From: Buchnera aphidicola (Pentalonia nigronervosa) | Lineage (GTDB): Bacteria; Pseudomonadota; Gammaproteobacteria; Enterobacterales; Enterobacteriaceae | Assembly (NCBI GenBank): GCA_014622685.1 | Contig: CP061276.1 | Coordinates: forward strand, 1-7,706 | Length of the DNA stretch: 7,706 nt | Direction of reading: 5' to 3' | Part shown: piece by piece, positions 1 to 5,285 of the stretch | How positions within the stretch are numbered: position 1 is the first letter of the stretch | How the letters are laid out: the number at the start of each line of letters is the position of its first letter | Made by a program: the position numbers and the translations under genes | Notes under the pieces: generated by a model | Told to the model about the DNA's origin: nothing | The model's database searches: none | What the model saw: the letters and a program-made list of their open reading frames with translations, nothing else

Positions 1-98
1 GTAGAACACATTTAGTTAGTCCTATCATGGCTGCTGCTGCGGCTGTTCATGGATACTTTTCTGATGTCCGAACTTTTATAAATGTAAAAAACACATAA
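1..98 (+). CDS. leuC: 3-isopropylmalate dehydratase large subunit, C-terminal end (leuC, continues from base 7706)
   Basis: These are the last 31 full codons of leuC, ending at TAA 96-98. Bases 1-2 complete a Gly codon whose first base is 7706. The stretch reads RTHLVSPIMAAAAA and then HGYFSDVR, the conserved C-terminal tail of enterobacterial LeuC. It has no start codon because the window was cut inside the gene. Joined to 6389-7706 it gives a protein of 471 residues, against 466 in E. coli. The end of leuC lies 15 bases before leuD, so the two subunits of isopropylmalate isomerase are made from adjacent cistrons. Certain as the tail of leuC; that it belongs to the same copy rests on the perfect frame match at the junction. 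Confidence 0.96.
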   Translation, partial: RTHLVSPIMAAAAAVHGYFSDVRTFINVKNT

Positions 99-113
99 AT
101 TGAGATCGATAAA

Positions 114-740
114 ATGTTTAAAAATGGAAAATCTATTATAGGTACCATTGCCCCCCTAAATGTATCTAATATAGATACAGATATTATTATCCCAAAACAA
201 TTTTTACAAGTGATAGATAAAAGGGGGTTAGGGAAATATTTATTTCATAATTGGCGTTATCTTGATAAAAATCAATTAGTAATTAATGAAGAATTTATCC
301 TAAATAAAGAAATTTACAGACATTCTAATATTTTATTGACAGGAGAAAATTTTGGGTGTGGTTCATCTAGGGAGCATGCTGTTTGGTCCCTTTTAGACTA
401 TGGTTTTAGAGTAATAATTGCACCTAGTTTTTCAGATATTTTTTATAATAATAGCTTTATTAATAAATTGTTTCTAATCACTTTAAAATGCACAGAAATT
501 ACATTTCTCTTTGAGTATATATCTAAAAATCCTAAAATTAATGCTCAGATTGATTTATCTAAAAATAAAATTACAATTCATCAGTTAAAATTTTTTTTTC
601 GTTTAGACGATTTTTATCGCTCATGTTTATTAGATGATTTAGATAATGTTGATTTGACTTTAAAACATTCTAAATCAATTCAAGAGTATGAAAAAAACAT
701 ATCAAATTTTTTATTAAAGAGATTAGAATTTGAATCTTAG
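114..740 (+). CDS. leuD: 3-isopropylmalate dehydratase small subunit LeuD
   Basis: LeuD pairs with LeuC to form cytosolic isopropylmalate isomerase, which converts 2-isopropylmalate to 3-isopropylmalate. The protein has 208 residues; E. coli LeuD has 201. Family landmarks are visible in order: the NIDTDIIIPKQFL stretch near residues 19-31, the ENFGCGSSREHA signature at 78-89, and IAPSFSDIFYNNSF just after 100, all close to the enterobacterial protein. The middle and C-terminal third are more diverged and lysine/asparagine-rich, as expected from AT drift. The start at 114 is supported by homology and by GAGA at 101-104. It follows the leuC stop by 15 bases and is the last gene of the leu operon. 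A T9 run at 591-599 lies in frame inside the gene and does not disrupt it. Confidence 0.97.
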   Translation: MFKNGKSIIGTIAPLNVSNIDTDIIIPKQFLQVIDKRGLGKYLFHNWRYLDKNQLVINEEFILNKEIYRHSNILLTGENFGCGSSREHAVWSLLDYGFRVIIAPSFSDIFYNNSFINKLFLITLKCTEITFLFEYISKNPKINAQIDLSKNKITIHQLKFFFRLDDFYRSCLLDDLDNVDLTLKHSKSIQEYEKNISNFLLKRLEFES

Positions 741-761
741 TTAATAATTTTTGTATTTTTT

Positions 762-800
762 AAAATCGTGAAATTTTTTTTAAATTTCACGATTTTTTTT
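762..800 (+). terminator. Rho-independent terminator of the leu operon
   Basis: A perfect 15-bp inverted repeat (AAAATCGTGAAATTT at 762-776 and its complement at 782-796) closes a 5-base loop of T and runs straight into eight T (793-800). It begins 21 bases after the leuD stop and contains the only G:C pairs in its surroundings, so selection for a hairpin is likely. It should end the leuABCD transcript. Because repA2 converges on it, it may also stop transcripts from the other strand, though the T-run on that side is short. Confidence 0.85.
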
Positions 801-890
801 ATATGTTATTTATCTTTTTAATTTTATTTTTAAATACTGTTTTTTTGCATTTATTTTATAGAAAGCATCTAATAAAAAAATAAAATGCAT

Positions 891-922
891 TTATTAATTT
901 TTTGCGTGAATAAAAATACACC
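891..922 (+). repeat. Left copy of a diverged direct repeat flanking repA2
   Basis: This stretch starts TTATTAATTTTT and continues to AATAAAAATACAC. It matches 1941-1972 in the same orientation at about 25 of 32 positions with one gap, and all the mismatches I aligned are transitions. A second shared block, AAAGTTGTTTT, follows at 933-943 and again, in the same order, at 2026-2036. The sequence is AT-rich, so chance similarity is not excluded. Confidence 0.45.
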
Positions 923-1033
923 TTTTTAAAAAAAAGTTGTTTTATAACACGTATACATTTTGTAGTGGTTATTAAAGAGAAAAAAAGAGGGATAATGGGG
1001 CAGATAGACAAATTTTAATAATAGCTTTCCTAT

Positions 1034-1058
1034 AAAAATATTTATTTTAAATATTTTT
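1034..1058. terminator. AT-only hairpin directly after the repA2 stop, possible terminator
   Basis: A perfect 11-bp inverted repeat (AAAAATATTTA 1034-1044, TAAATATTTTT 1048-1058) with a TTT loop abuts the repA2 stop codon at 1059-1061. Read on the - strand the T-run is part of the stem rather than following it, and the stem has no G:C pair, so it would be a weak terminator. It could instead protect the 3' end of the repA2 mRNA. Confidence 0.4.
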
Positions 1059-1910
1059 TTATTTTCTGTTATATTTGTTATTTGCTATTTTGCGTAAATA
1101 ATAATAACTAATATTAACTTGTTTTTTTAATCCTCTGGGGCCCATCCTTGTTAATTCATTAATAGAATATTTGGTTAACAGAGCTCGAAGTATTGTTTGT
1201 CTAGCTTGGTTTTCATCTAACGAAATCAAACGTTGTGCTTCTTTCTTTTTTTTATGAAAAGCATGTTCAGATATTCTATATTTTAAAATGTTCTCAATGT
1301 GAATATTTTTTAGACGTATTTTAGCATCAGTAATAGTAATCGGTTTTAGTCCCTTATTGATTAAATTTTTATTAATCCAACCTAATTGTTGTTTTTTAGC
1401 GTTTTCAAGTTTTTTTTGCGAAATATCAAACAACATAAAAAATAATGGAGTAAGTGTAATCATTTTTGGCATATAATTACCTAATACTCGATCCCATATT
1501 TTTTTACAGGTAACAAAACCCATCGGTTCCATAAAATGTGTAATTAGTCTTGAAGCTCGTGTAATAGATTTATTACCAGATCTAGATAGGGTAGATAAAC
1601 CACATTCGTCGGATAGTTGTTCAACCGAAGCTTGAACTAATTCAGAAGAAATATTAAAATGATATAACATAGCTAAAACCATTGCTCTCATTGCTCGAGC
1701 ACGGTGTTCATTCAAACGTCGAAATCTTTTTTTAGGAAAAAAGGAATGGGCGTTTTTTATTTGTAAAAAATAATTTAATTCGCATCGTGCAACATCTATC
1801 TTCGATGCTTTTTTCATAGCATAACAGATAAAAAAGGGACGCCGTTTATTATTTTTGGGGGGGATAAAAGTTGGATTAGGATTACATATATAATGTTTTC
1901 TAGATAGCAT
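1059..1910 (-). CDS. repA2: Plasmid replication initiator RepA2 (IncFII RepA family)
   Basis: This 283-residue protein is a paralogue of RepA1 encoded elsewhere in the window. The N-terminal ~165 residues match closely: RK.YI.N.NP.F.PP near 4-19, CYAMKKAS near 29-36, FRRLN.HRA.AMRA near 63-76, MLYHF near 81-85, DECGLST near 101-107, SGNKSITR near 111-118 and the MEPMGFV block near 127-133. These are hallmarks of IncFII-type RepA, which initiates replication at the plasmid origin. The C-terminal block NELTRMGPRGLKK is also shared. The length is close to classical IncFII RepA (about 285), whereas RepA1 here is shorter. It is the only gene on the - strand, converging with leuD and diverging from yqhA. 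I see no clear Shine-Dalgarno before the ATG; the start is set by alignment with RepA1. Which of the two RepA proteins is the active initiator cannot be told from sequence alone. Confidence 0.93.
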   Translation of the reverse strand: MLSRKHYICNPNPTFIPPKNNKRRPFFICYAMKKASKIDVARCELNYFLQIKNAHSFFPKKRFRRLNEHRARAMRAMVLAMLYHFNISSELVQASVEQLSDECGLSTLSRSGNKSITRASRLITHFMEPMGFVTCKKIWDRVLGNYMPKMITLTPLFFMLFDISQKKLENAKKQQLGWINKNLINKGLKPITITDAKIRLKNIHIENILKYRISEHAFHKKKKEAQRLISLDENQARQTILRALLTKYSINELTRMGPRGLKKQVNISYYYLRKIANNKYNRK

Positions 1911-1940
1911 GTTATAATACTTTTAAATGTAAAGAAATGG

Positions 1941-1972
1941 TTATTAATTTTTCTACGCAAATAAAAATGTAC
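1941..1972 (+). repeat. Right copy of the diverged direct repeat flanking repA2
   Basis: This copy starts TTATTAATTTTT and continues to AATAAAAATGTAC. It lies 31 bases upstream of the repA2 start on the divergent side and matches 891-922. Nearby is another direct repeat, TAATACTTTTAA, at 1915-1926 and 2006-2017. Such short repeats could be RepA-binding or duplication remnants; no function can be shown. Confidence 0.45.
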
Positions 1973-2022
1973 TATTTTTATTTTATATAAAAATATGATT
2001 TAGATTAATACTTTTAACATAA

Positions 2023-2061
2023 GTTAAAGTTGTTTTCAACAATAACTATTGAAAATAGTTA
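2023..2061. promoter_or_regulatory. Overlapping palindromes in the repA2/yqhA divergent gap
   Basis: Two hairpins share one arm. In the first, GTTA (2023-2026) and GTTG (2029-2032) pair with CAAC (2037-2040) and TAAC (2043-2046) around a TTTT loop. In the second, TAACTATT (2043-2050) pairs with AATAGTTA (2054-2061) around GAA. Forming one excludes the other. TTTTCAA (2033-2039) and TTGAAAA (2049-2055) are a further inverted pair. On the - strand this lies in the upstream leader of repA2, about 110-150 bases before its start; on the + strand it precedes yqhA by about 90 bases. It could be an operator, an RNA switch or part of an origin. I could not call a convincing promoter in 1911-2152. Confidence 0.45.
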
Positions 2062-2152
2062 ATATTTTCATTTTTTTATAGATATTATCAAAATATATTG
2101 TTTTTATGTTTATTTTAAAGCAATAAAAAGTAAAACTATATTAGGAAAAAAA

Positions 2153-2662
2153 ATGGAAAAAATTATTGAAAAAATCATATATGCTTCTCGTTGGCTAATG
2201 TTTCCGGTATATATTGGTTTATCATTTGGATTCATATTGTTAACATTAAAATTTTTTCAGCAAATAGTGTTTGTAATTCCAGATATTTTATCTATGTCCG
2301 AGTCAGGTCTTGTATTAGTTGTTTTGTCGTTAATTGATATTGCTTTAGTAGGGGGTCTTTTAGTTATGGTGATGTTCTCAGGTTATGAAAATTTTATTTC
2401 TAAAATGGATATAGATAATCATCAAAAAAGATTAGAATGGATGGGTACAATGGATGTTAACTCTATTAAAAATAAAGTTGCATCTTCGATAGTTGCAATA
2501 TCTTCAGTACATCTTTTACGTCTTTTTATGGAAGCAGAAAGGTTACTAGATAATAAAATTATATTATGCGTTATAATTCATTTAACATTTGTATTATCTG
2601 CATTTGGAATGGCGTATATTGATAAAATGAGTAAAAAAAATAAACGTCTTATTAAGAAATAA
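2153..2662 (+). CDS. yqhA: YqhA/UPF0114 family inner-membrane protein
   Basis: This 169-residue protein matches the UPF0114 (YqhA) family by its overall pattern: the ASRWLMFPVYIGL opening, the DI.LVGGLL.MV..SGYENF segment near 62-81, and W.G..D...IK.KVA.SIVAISS.HLLR near 96-123. Three or four hydrophobic segments are visible (about 14-35, 53-76, 109-125 and 135-156) with a lysine-rich C terminus, so it should sit in the inner membrane. Its length is close to E. coli YqhA (about 164). A good Shine-Dalgarno, AGGA at 2143-2146, lies six bases before the ATG. The family has no settled biochemical role. It lies between the two rep genes and points the same way as repA1 and leuA, so it may share a transcript with repA1. 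The same gene is known on leucine plasmids of other Buchnera, which supports the assignment. Confidence 0.93.
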   Translation: MEKIIEKIIYASRWLMFPVYIGLSFGFILLTLKFFQQIVFVIPDILSMSESGLVLVVLSLIDIALVGGLLVMVMFSGYENFISKMDIDNHQKRLEWMGTMDVNSIKNKVASSIVAISSVHLLRLFMEAERLLDNKIILCVIIHLTFVLSAFGMAYIDKMSKKNKRLIKK

Positions 2663-2710
2663 AATAGTAAAATAAAAAAAATAAGTTTTATTTGAAATAG
2701 GAAAAAATTA

Positions 2711-2782
2711 ATGTTATTTTATAAAAAAAGAAGTTTTAAGAAAATAATATTTTTATTTTATAAGTATGCTCTTAGTGTCTAG
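2711..2782 (+). CDS. Candidate 23-residue leader peptide overlapping the repA1 start (Tap-like)
   Basis: This short frame begins with ATG 2711 preceded by AGGA (2699-2702) at an 8-base spacing, a better Shine-Dalgarno than repA1 has. It ends at TAG 2780-2782, overlapping the first 17 bases of repA1 in a different frame. The peptide (starting MLFYKKRSFKK) is basic and hydrophobic. In IncFII plasmids such as R1 and NR1, a leader peptide of about 24 residues (Tap/RepA6) is translated just ahead of repA1 and couples its translation. The same geometry here suggests that role, but no peptide similarity is claimed and a 24-codon frame can arise by chance in AT-rich DNA. Confidence 0.4.
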   Translation: MLFYKKRSFKKIIFLFYKYALSV

Positions 2783-3518
2783 AAAAAATTATATACATAA
2801 TCGCAATCCATTTTTTACTCCGCCAGATAATAAGATAAAAAAATCTACATTTGTTTGTTACGCAATGAAAAAAGCGTCAGAAATAGATGTGGCAAGAAGT
2901 AATTTGAATTGTACCCTAGTGCCTATAGATCCTAAAACTGGGACTGTTTTACCCCGTTTTAGACGATTAAATGCACATCGAGCATCAGCTATGCGTGCTA
3001 TAGTTCTTGCAATGTTGTATCATTTTGATATTCATTCTAATTTAGTTAATGCCTCTATTGAAGAATTAGCAGACGAATGCGGATTATCTACTTTTTCAAA
3101 TTCAGGAAATAAATCCATTACTCGAGTTTCGAGACTAATAAATGAATTTTTAGAACCAATGGGTTTTGTAAAATGTAAAAAAAAAATAAGGAATGCATCA
3201 AATCACTATATTTCTAAACAAATATTTTTAACACCGATGTTTTTTATGTTATTAAATATTTCTCAATCAACAATAAATAGTTATTTACGTAAATCTAAAA
3301 AATTGTCTTCTACTATGAGAAAAAAAAAGTTGTTTATCTCTTTTTCGGATATTAAAATTATATCTGAGTTGGATGAAAAATCGGCTAAAAATAAACTTTT
3401 AAATGTATTAATTAATTATTATACAGCTCATGAATTAACTAAAATAGGTCCCCAAGGACTTAGAAAAAAAATAGATATTGAATATAATAATTTATGTAAA
3501 TTATATAAAAAGAAATAA
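2766..3518 (+). CDS. repA1: Plasmid replication initiator RepA1 (IncFII RepA family)
   Basis: This is the second RepA paralogue, 250 residues. It shares with RepA2 the blocks SRK.YI.N.NP near 5-15, CYAMKKASEIDVAR near 31-44, FRRLNAHRASAMRA near 65-78, DECGLST near 103-109, SGNKSITR near 113-120, EPMGFVKCKK near 130-139 and HELTKIGPQGL near 222-232. IncFII RepA initiates replication and typically acts in cis on a nearby downstream origin. Compared with RepA2, about 30 residues are missing between the LTPMFFML block and the SELDEKSAK block, although the frame is intact. No Shine-Dalgarno stands before ATG 2766; a GTG at 2775 would give MSRKNY and aligns equally well with RepA2. Translation may depend on the overlapping short frame at 2711-2782. 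An A10 run (3177-3186) and an A9 run (3320-3328) lie inside the gene. The gene is immediately upstream of the leu operon on the same strand. Confidence 0.93.
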   Translation: MLLVSRKNYIHNRNPFFTPPDNKIKKSTFVCYAMKKASEIDVARSNLNCTLVPIDPKTGTVLPRFRRLNAHRASAMRAIVLAMLYHFDIHSNLVNASIEELADECGLSTFSNSGNKSITRVSRLINEFLEPMGFVKCKKKIRNASNHYISKQIFLTPMFFMLLNISQSTINSYLRKSKKLSSTMRKKKLFISFSDIKIISELDEKSAKNKLLNVLINYYTAHELTKIGPQGLRKKIDIEYNNLCKLYKKK

Positions 3519-3525
3519 TATAATA

Positions 3526-3595
3526 AAATTATACAAAAATTTTCATAAGATGTTAAGTATTGCTCAATGTCTTATGAATTTTTTTTGTATAATTT
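3526..3595. repeat. Large imperfect inverted repeat between repA1 and leuA
   Basis: The outer arms are AAATTATAC (3526-3534) and GTATAATTT (3587-3595); the inner arms are TTCATAAGA (3542-3550) and TCTTATGAA (3570-3578), with A- and T-rich tracts between them and a 19-base loop. Only one or two positions spoil the symmetry over arms of about 25 bases. The inner hairpin is followed by eight T (3579-3586), so it can serve as an intrinsic terminator for repA1 or as a conditional terminator before leuA. Conserved inverted repeats have been described in Buchnera leucine plasmids; I cannot confirm from memory that this is the same element. Confidence 0.8.
3588..3593 (+). promoter_or_regulatory. Candidate -10 box of the leuA promoter
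   Basis: A perfect TATAAT sits in the right arm of the inverted repeat, 43 bases before the leuA ATG, which would give a 5' leader of about 35-40 bases. No good -35 (TTGACA-like) lies at 16-18 bases upstream, so the promoter would be weak or rely on other contacts. Because the arm is palindromic, the - strand carries the same TATAAT at 3528-3533. Confidence 0.4.
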
Positions 3596-3636
3596 ATTGT
3601 TTTCGTAAGAATATTTTATTACCATGAGAAAATTTT

Positions 3637-5172
3637 ATGAATTCTAAAGTTATAATTCTTGATACAACATTACGTGATGGTGAACAAGCGCTTCAGGCTA
3701 GTTTAAATGTTGAAGAAAAATTACAAATTGCATTAGCGTTAGAAAAAACAGGAGTAGATGTTATAGAAGTCGGTTTTCCTATTTCATCACCTGGTGATTT
3801 TAAATCAATTCAAACTATATCTAAAAAAATTAAAAATAGTCGAATATGCAGTTTAGCACGTTGTATAGAAAAAGATATCGATATTGCAGCTACAGCTATG
3901 TCACATTCTAAAAATTTTCGAATTCACATTTTTTTAGCTACGTCAGAGTTACATATAAAGTCAAAATTAAAAAAAAAATTTGATGAAGTCATAAATATGG
4001 CTGTCCATTCTGTTAAACACTCGCTTCGTTATACAGATGATGTTGAATTTTCTTGCGAAGATGCTACTAGAACCAATATAGATAATTTATGCTTTTTTGT
4101 TGAAAAATTAATTAGCGCAGGTGTTAAAACAATAAACATACCTGATACTGTAGGCTATTCTCTCCCTAATGAATTGACGTATATAATTAAAAATTTATTT
4201 AATCGCGTGCCCAATATTCATAAGGCAATAATCTCAGTACATTGCCATGATGATCTGGGTATGGCTGTAGGGAATTCAATATCTGCAATACAAGCAGGTG
4301 CGAGACAGGTAGAGGGGACAATTAATGGAATAGGTGAACGTGCAGGTAATACAGCATTAGAAGAAATAATAATGGCTATAAAGGTTAGAAAAAATATTTT
4401 AGGAGTATCAACTAATATAAAACATAAAGAAATTTATCGTACCAGCCAAATTATTAGTAAAATCTGTAACATGCCTATTCCGTATAATAAGGCCATTGTT
4501 GGAAAAAATGCATTTTCTCATTCTTCAGGTATTCATCAAGACGGTGTGATCAAGAATAGAAAAAATTACGAAATAATGACACCAAAAAGTGTAGGAATTA
4601 AACAAGAAAGGTTTAATTTGACATCTCGATCTGGAAGATCTGCGATCAATTATTACATGACTAAAATGGGTTATAAAACAACTGATTATAATATAGATAA
4701 GTTATATTTCGATTTTTTAAAATTAGCTGATCATAAGGGGCAAATATTTGATTATGATTTAGAATCGTTAGCATTTGCAGGTAAAAAACAAAAAATTTTA
4801 TTTTTTCATTTAAATTTTTTTAGTATTCAAATGGTTGCAAAAAATTTATCTACTGCATCTGTAGAATTATCATGTGGTAAAAAAATATACATAGAATCTG
4901 CTACGACGAAAAATGGTCCTATATGTGCAATATATCAAGCTTTGAAAAAAATTACAAATTTTCCAGTAATTTTAAAAAAATTTCAGTTATTCTCTAAAGA
5001 ACGAGGAGCCAAAAAATTAGATCAAGTGAATATTTTAGTTGAATATAAAAAACGTAAATTTTATGGAGTAGGTATAGATACTGATGTAATTTCATCTTCA
5101 GTGCAAGCAATGATTAATGTTTTAAATGATATTTGGAAAACAGAACAAGTCAAGCAGTCTAAAAATTTTTAA
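3637..5172 (+). CDS. leuA: 2-isopropylmalate synthase LeuA
   Basis: LeuA condenses acetyl-CoA with 2-ketoisovalerate, the first committed step of leucine synthesis. It has 511 residues, about 12 fewer than E. coli LeuA (523), the shortfall being at the extreme C terminus. The catalytic TIM barrel fills the first ~300 residues: LDTTLRDGEQ at 8-17 with metal ligand Asp14, VHCHDDLG with His202 and His204, and GERAGN ending at Asn238. All four correspond to the metal-binding residues numbered the same in E. coli. HSSGIHQDG and the linker region follow, and the C-terminal ~130 residues form the LeuA dimer/regulatory domain that binds leucine in the family (GVGIDTDV near the end). The start is fixed by homology, with GAGAA at 3626-3630 as a weak ribosome site. 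An A10 run at 3969-3978 lies in frame. It is followed by a 104-bp gap before leuB, the longest inside the operon. Confidence 0.98.
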   Translation: MNSKVIILDTTLRDGEQALQASLNVEEKLQIALALEKTGVDVIEVGFPISSPGDFKSIQTISKKIKNSRICSLARCIEKDIDIAATAMSHSKNFRIHIFLATSELHIKSKLKKKFDEVINMAVHSVKHSLRYTDDVEFSCEDATRTNIDNLCFFVEKLISAGVKTINIPDTVGYSLPNELTYIIKNLFNRVPNIHKAIISVHCHDDLGMAVGNSISAIQAGARQVEGTINGIGERAGNTALEEIIMAIKVRKNILGVSTNIKHKEIYRTSQIISKICNMPIPYNKAIVGKNAFSHSSGIHQDGVIKNRKNYEIMTPKSVGIKQERFNLTSRSGRSAINYYMTKMGYKTTDYNIDKLYFDFLKLADHKGQIFDYDLESLAFAGKKQKILFFHLNFFSIQMVAKNLSTASVELSCGKKIYIESATTKNGPICAIYQALKKITNFPVILKKFQLFSKERGAKKLDQVNILVEYKKRKFYGVGIDTDVISSSVQAMINVLNDIWKTEQVKQSKNF

Positions 5173-5179
5173 AAATGAG

Positions 5180-5227
5180 TAAATATTTTCCATATATATT
5201 TAAAATTTATAATATGTAAAATATTTA
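5180..5227. repeat. Inverted repeat in the leuA-leuB gap
   Basis: TAAATATTTT (5180-5189) pairs perfectly with AAAATATTTA (5218-5227). Inside it, after one mismatch, CATAT (5191-5195) pairs with ATATG (5212-5216). It starts eight bases after the leuA stop. There is no T-run directly after it, so it is not a standard terminator; it could protect or process the mRNA between the two cistrons. Nearly all pairs are A:T, which lowers confidence. Confidence 0.5.
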
Positions 5228-5269
5228 GTATTGTTTTATCATTAAACATTTTTTAGTTTTTTATTTTTA

Positions 5270-5274
5270 AGGAG
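5270..5274 (+). promoter_or_regulatory. leuB: Ribosome binding site of leuB
   Basis: AGGAG is the strongest Shine-Dalgarno in the window. It lies two bases before ATG 5277 and eleven before ATG 5286. Two bases is too close for normal initiation, and LeuB homologues begin near the second ATG, so this site favours the start at 5286. Confidence 0.7.
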
Positions 5275-5285
5275 AAATGTTTTAT

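Larger units (their letters stand above)
801..1058. other. Convergent intergenic region between leuD and repA2; possible replication-origin region
   Basis: I see no gene in this very AT-rich stretch. It holds a 10-base direct repeat TGCATTTATT (846-855 and 886-895), and the arms between them can fold into an imperfect AT hairpin. A bulged hairpin lies at 944-972 (ATAAC pairing with GTTAT, and TACA with TGTA). A purine-rich block follows, with an islet of about 50% G+C at 987-1010 (GAGGGATAATGGGGCAG...) that stands out from its surroundings. In IncFII plasmids the origin lies downstream of repA, so the region downstream of repA2 is a plausible origin. I found no consensus DnaA box (TTATNCACA) on either strand, so the origin assignment is only inference. 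Confidence 0.3.

Noticed and set aside
741..1058. DnaA boxes marking an origin
   Set aside because: No TTATNCACA match on either strand here or in the gap at 1911-2152; only partial matches such as TTATCC on the - strand at 990-995.
2670..2693. Hairpin AAATAAAA/TTTTATTT after yqhA as a terminator
   Set aside because: Eight A:T pairs with an eight-base loop and no T-run after it; expected by chance in such DNA and not convincing as a terminator.
2663..2765. CopA-like antisense RNA expected upstream of repA1 in IncFII replicons
   Set aside because: There is no G+C-containing long hairpin and no convincing - strand promoter with terminator in this short gap.
3550..3627. 25-residue frame before leuA with two adjacent Leu codons near its end, possible leuL-like attenuator peptide
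   Set aside because: There is no good Shine-Dalgarno, only four scattered Leu codons, and no terminator follows the Leu pair; the T-run hairpin lies at its beginning. Chance is more likely.
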